Assembly: GCF_002154505.1 (NCBI RefSeq) | Contig: NZ_MUBM01000053.1 | Span: forward strand, 1-33,954 | Source: Streptomyces carpinensis | GTDB taxonomy: Bacteria; Actinomycetota; Actinomycetes; Streptomycetales; Streptomycetaceae | Reading direction: 5' to 3' | DNA: 33,954 nucleotides | Translations under genes and position numbers: made by a program | Notes under the pieces: generated by a model | Told to the model about the DNA's origin: nothing | Seen by the model: only the letters and a program-made list of their open reading frames with translations | Database searches by the model: none | In this document: one piece after another, positions 31,967 through 33,954 of the stretch | Numbering within the stretch: position 1 is the stretch's first letter | Layout: each line of letters opens with the position of its first letter

Positions 31967-33954
31967 ATGTCCATTGCCAGTACTGATCACGTCGTCGTGC
32001 CCGAGAGCACCGAGGACGCCTTCGAGGGCCAGGAGGCCCCTCGCAAGGACCAGGCCCCCGAGCTCACCTTCGCGGACCTGGGCCTGCCCGAGGGCGTCGT
32101 CCGCAAGCTCGCGCAGAACGGCGTGACCACCCCCTTCCCGATCCAGGCCGCGACCATCCCGGACGCCCTGGCCGGAAAGGACATCCTGGGCCGCGGCCGC
32201 ACCGGCTCCGGCAAGACCCTCTCCTTCGGTCTGCCGACCCTGGCCCAGCTGGCCGGCGGCCGCACCCAGAAGCACAAGCCGCGCGCCGTCATCCTCACCC
32301 CGACCCGCGAGCTCGCCATGCAGGTGGCGGACGCCCTCCAGCCCTACGGTGACGTCCTCGGCCTGAAGATGAAGGTCGTCTGCGGCGGCACCTCGATGGG
32401 CAACCAGATCTACGCCTTGGAGAAGGGCGTCGACATCCTCGTCGCCACACCGGGCCGGCTGCGCGACATCATCAACCGCGGGGCCTGCTCGCTGGAGGAC
32501 GTGCAGATCGCCGTCCTCGACGAGGCCGACCAGATGTCCGACCTGGGCTTCCTGCCCGAGGTGACCGAGCTGCTGGACCAGGTTCCGGCGGGCGGTCAGC
32601 GGATGCTGTTCTCCGCGACGATGGAGAACGAGATCAAGACCCTCGTCGACCGCTACCTGACCGACCCCGTCAGCCACGAGGTCGACGCCGCCCAGGGTGC
32701 GGTGACGACCATGTCCCACCACATCCTGATCGTGAAGCCCAAGGACAAGGCGCCGGTCACCGCGGCCATCGCCTCCCGCAAGGGCCGCACCATCATCTTC
32801 GTGCGCACCCAGCTCGGTGCCGACCGTGTGGCCGAGCAGCTGCGCGACGCCGGCGTGAAGGCCGACGCGCTGCACGGCGGCATGACCCAGGGCGCCCGCA
32901 CCCGCACCCTGGCCGACTTCAAGGACGGCTACGTCAACGTCCTGGTCGCCACGGACGTCGCCGCGCGCGGCATCCACGTCGACGGCATCGACCTCGTCCT
33001 GAACGTCGACCCGGCCGGTGACCACAAGGACTACCTGCACCGCGCCGGCCGTACGGCCCGCGCCGGCCGCACCGGCACGGTCGTCTCGCTCTCGCTGCCG
33101 CACCAGCGGCGCCAGATCTTCCGCCTGATGGAGGACGCGGGCGTCGACGCCTCGCGCCACATCATCCAGGGCGGCGCGGCCTTCGACCCGGAGGTCGCCG
33201 AGATCACAGGTGCCCGGTCGATGACCGAGGTGCAGGCCGAGTCCGCGGGCAACGCCGCGCAGCAGGCCGAGCGCGAGGTCGCCCACCTCACCAAGCAGCT
33301 GGAGCGCGCGCAGCGGCGCGCGGCCGAGCTGCGCGAGGAGGCCGACCGGCTGATCGCCCGGGTCGCCCGCGAGCGGGGCGAGGACCCCGAGGCCGTGGTG
33401 GCCGAGGCGCAGGCGGTGGCCGAGCGGGCCGCCGAGGTGTCGGTGCCGGAGCAGCCGGCGGCGCAGGACGTCGACCGCGCCGAGCGTGCGGACCGCTTCG
33501 AGCGGGGCGAGCGGGAGGAGCGTACGGCGGCTGCGTCGTCGTACGACCGTCGTGAGCGCCGGGACGACCGCGGCGGGCGGACGTTCGACCGCGACAACCG
33601 TTCCTTCGACCGGGACCGCGACCGTGACCGTGGTGGCCGTTCGTTCGACCGTCGTGACGACCGGGGCGGCTTCAACCGCGACCGCGACCGGGACCGCGGC
33701 TCCGACCGGGGCGACCGGGGTGGCTTCCGCCGCGACGACCGGGGCGACCGGGGCGACCGCGGCGGCCGTGGCTTCGACCGCGACCGCGGCTTCCGCCGTG
33801 ACGACCGGGACCGTGACCGCGACCGTGACCGCGGCGGCCGTTCGTTCGACCGTCGTGACGACCGGGGGGGCTTCAACCGCGACCGCGACCGGGACCGTGC
33901 TCCCCGCTCCTTCGACCGTCGGGACGAGCGCGGCGGCTTCCGCCGTGACGACCG
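31967..33954 (+). CDS. DEAD-box RNA helicase with RGG/RD-rich tail (3' end outside window)
   Basis: At least 662 aa; the frame runs off the window without a stop. The core is complete: PFPIQ Q-motif (56-60), GRTGSGKT (77-84), PTRELA (112-117), DEAD (185-188), SAT (216-218), VATDVAARGI (328-336) and HRAGRTARAG (358-367). An Ala/Glu/Arg-rich coiled coil follows (about 420-470). From about 510 the chain is built of Arg/Asp/Gly/Phe units such as RSFDRRDDRGGF and RDRDRDR. Such helicases remodel structured RNA in ribosome assembly and cold growth; the tail resembles RNA-binding, phase-separating RGG tails. GGAAGG lies 12 nt before the ATG. Confidence 0.95.
   Translation, partial: MSIASTDHVVVPESTEDAFEGQEAPRKDQAPELTFADLGLPEGVVRKLAQNGVTTPFPIQAATIPDALAGKDILGRGRTGSGKTLSFGLPTLAQLAGGRTQKHKPRAVILTPTRELAMQVADALQPYGDVLGLKMKVVCGGTSMGNQIYALEKGVDILVATPGRLRDIINRGACSLEDVQIAVLDEADQMSDLGFLPEVTELLDQVPAGGQRMLFSATMENEIKTLVDRYLTDPVSHEVDAAQGAVTTMSHHILIVKPKDKAPVTAAIASRKGRTIIFVRTQLGADRVAEQLRDAGVKADALHGGMTQGARTRTLADFKDGYVNVLVATDVAARGIHVDGIDLVLNVDPAGDHKDYLHRAGRTARAGRTGTVVSLSLPHQRRQIFRLMEDAGVDASRHIIQGGAAFDPEVAEITGARSMTEVQAESAGNAAQQAEREVAHLTKQLERAQRRAAELREEADRLIARVARERGEDPEAVVAEAQAVAERAAEVSVPEQPAAQDVDRAERADRFERGEREERTAAASSYDRRERRDDRGGRTFDRDNRSFDRDRDRDRGGRSFDRRDDRGGFNRDRDRDRGSDRGDRGGFRRDDRGDRGDRGGRGFDRDRGFRRDDRDRDRDRDRGGRSFDRRDDRGGFNRDRDRDRAPRSFDRRDERGGFRRDD
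33561..33954 (+). repeat. Coding repeat array in the helicase tail
   Basis: Repeats of CGNGAC/GACCGN give R-D and R-G-G units. A block of about 62 bp beginning GGCCGTTCGTTCGACC occurs at 33635 and again at 33836, 201 bp (67 codons) apart, with one base different, which is silent (GGC/GGG). The array continues to the window end. Confidence 0.85.

Noticed and set aside
33031..33876. 281-aa minus-strand Ser/Arg-rich protein
   Set aside because: It is the antisense reading of the helicase Arg/Asp repeat tail.

Overview
The window is GC-rich actinobacterial chromosome with GTG starts, strong third-position GC and intrinsic terminators that mostly lack U-tracts. The gene order dnaX-purD ... purC-tRNA(Gly)-lsrL-purSQL ... 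purF-purM-vdh-bldC-hrpA-tRNA(Glu/Asp/Phe)-DEAD helicase is the conserved core arrangement of Streptomyces. A perfect Streptomyces parS site places it in the origin-proximal part of the chromosome. I therefore read it as core Streptomyces chromosome, not a mobile island; no IS, prophage or CRISPR was seen.

Layout. 1-1641: 3' end of dnaX, then leaderless purD closed by a 17-bp terminator. 1702-5626: two + strand genes of unclear role, a membrane protein that looks like an M48 peptidase with its HExxH motif lost, and an N,N-dimethylformamidase-like protein. 5778-7520: purC, then three minus-strand tRNA-Gly genes (GCC, GCC, UCC). 7548-11482: Lsr2-family nucleoid protein, divergent from the purSQL operon. 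11741-15488: mycothiol-dependent maleylpyruvate-isomerase-family protein, purF, purM. 15539-19059: DUF3073, valine dehydrogenase (vdh), an unknown conserved gene and the developmental regulator bldC. 19060-20330: a gene-poor stretch with a small zinc-knuckle-like protein, tRNA-Asp, decayed copies of the tRNA-Asp 3' end and its terminator, and an orphan promoter. 20351-25149: hrpA and a GGCT-fold protein. 25486-28370: DUF4389 membrane protein, a small unknown protein, a SpoIIE/PP2C phosphatase and a small membrane protein. 28412-28836: tRNA-Phe/Asp/Glu cluster with parS exactly between two tRNA genes. 28843-33954: metallophosphatase, zincin-like metallopeptidase, proline-rich lipoprotein, and a DEAD-box helicase with a repetitive RGG/RD tail that runs off the window.

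How the genes work together. Most de novo purine enzymes are present: PurF (step 1), PurD (2), PurS/Q/L (4), PurM (5) and PurC (7 in the bacterial route). They sit in several transcription units interleaved with chromosome-architecture genes (lsrL, parS), translation genes (tRNAs, two RNA helicases) and development (bldC). Several starts appear leaderless: a TAnnnT or GACAAT -10 box lies 6-8 nt before the start codon of purD, purF, the MDMPI-family gene, the zincin gene and one small gene.

The items most worth following up are the pseudo-peptidase with a His-rich loop, the palindrome plus promoter at 19362-19409 with no gene behind it, the tRNA-Asp-derived repeat array, parS filling a tRNA spacer, the BldD-box-like repeat upstream of bldC and the inverted-repeat cluster in front of purSQL. 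I did not see a clear new multi-gene system such as a defence island or biosynthetic cluster.
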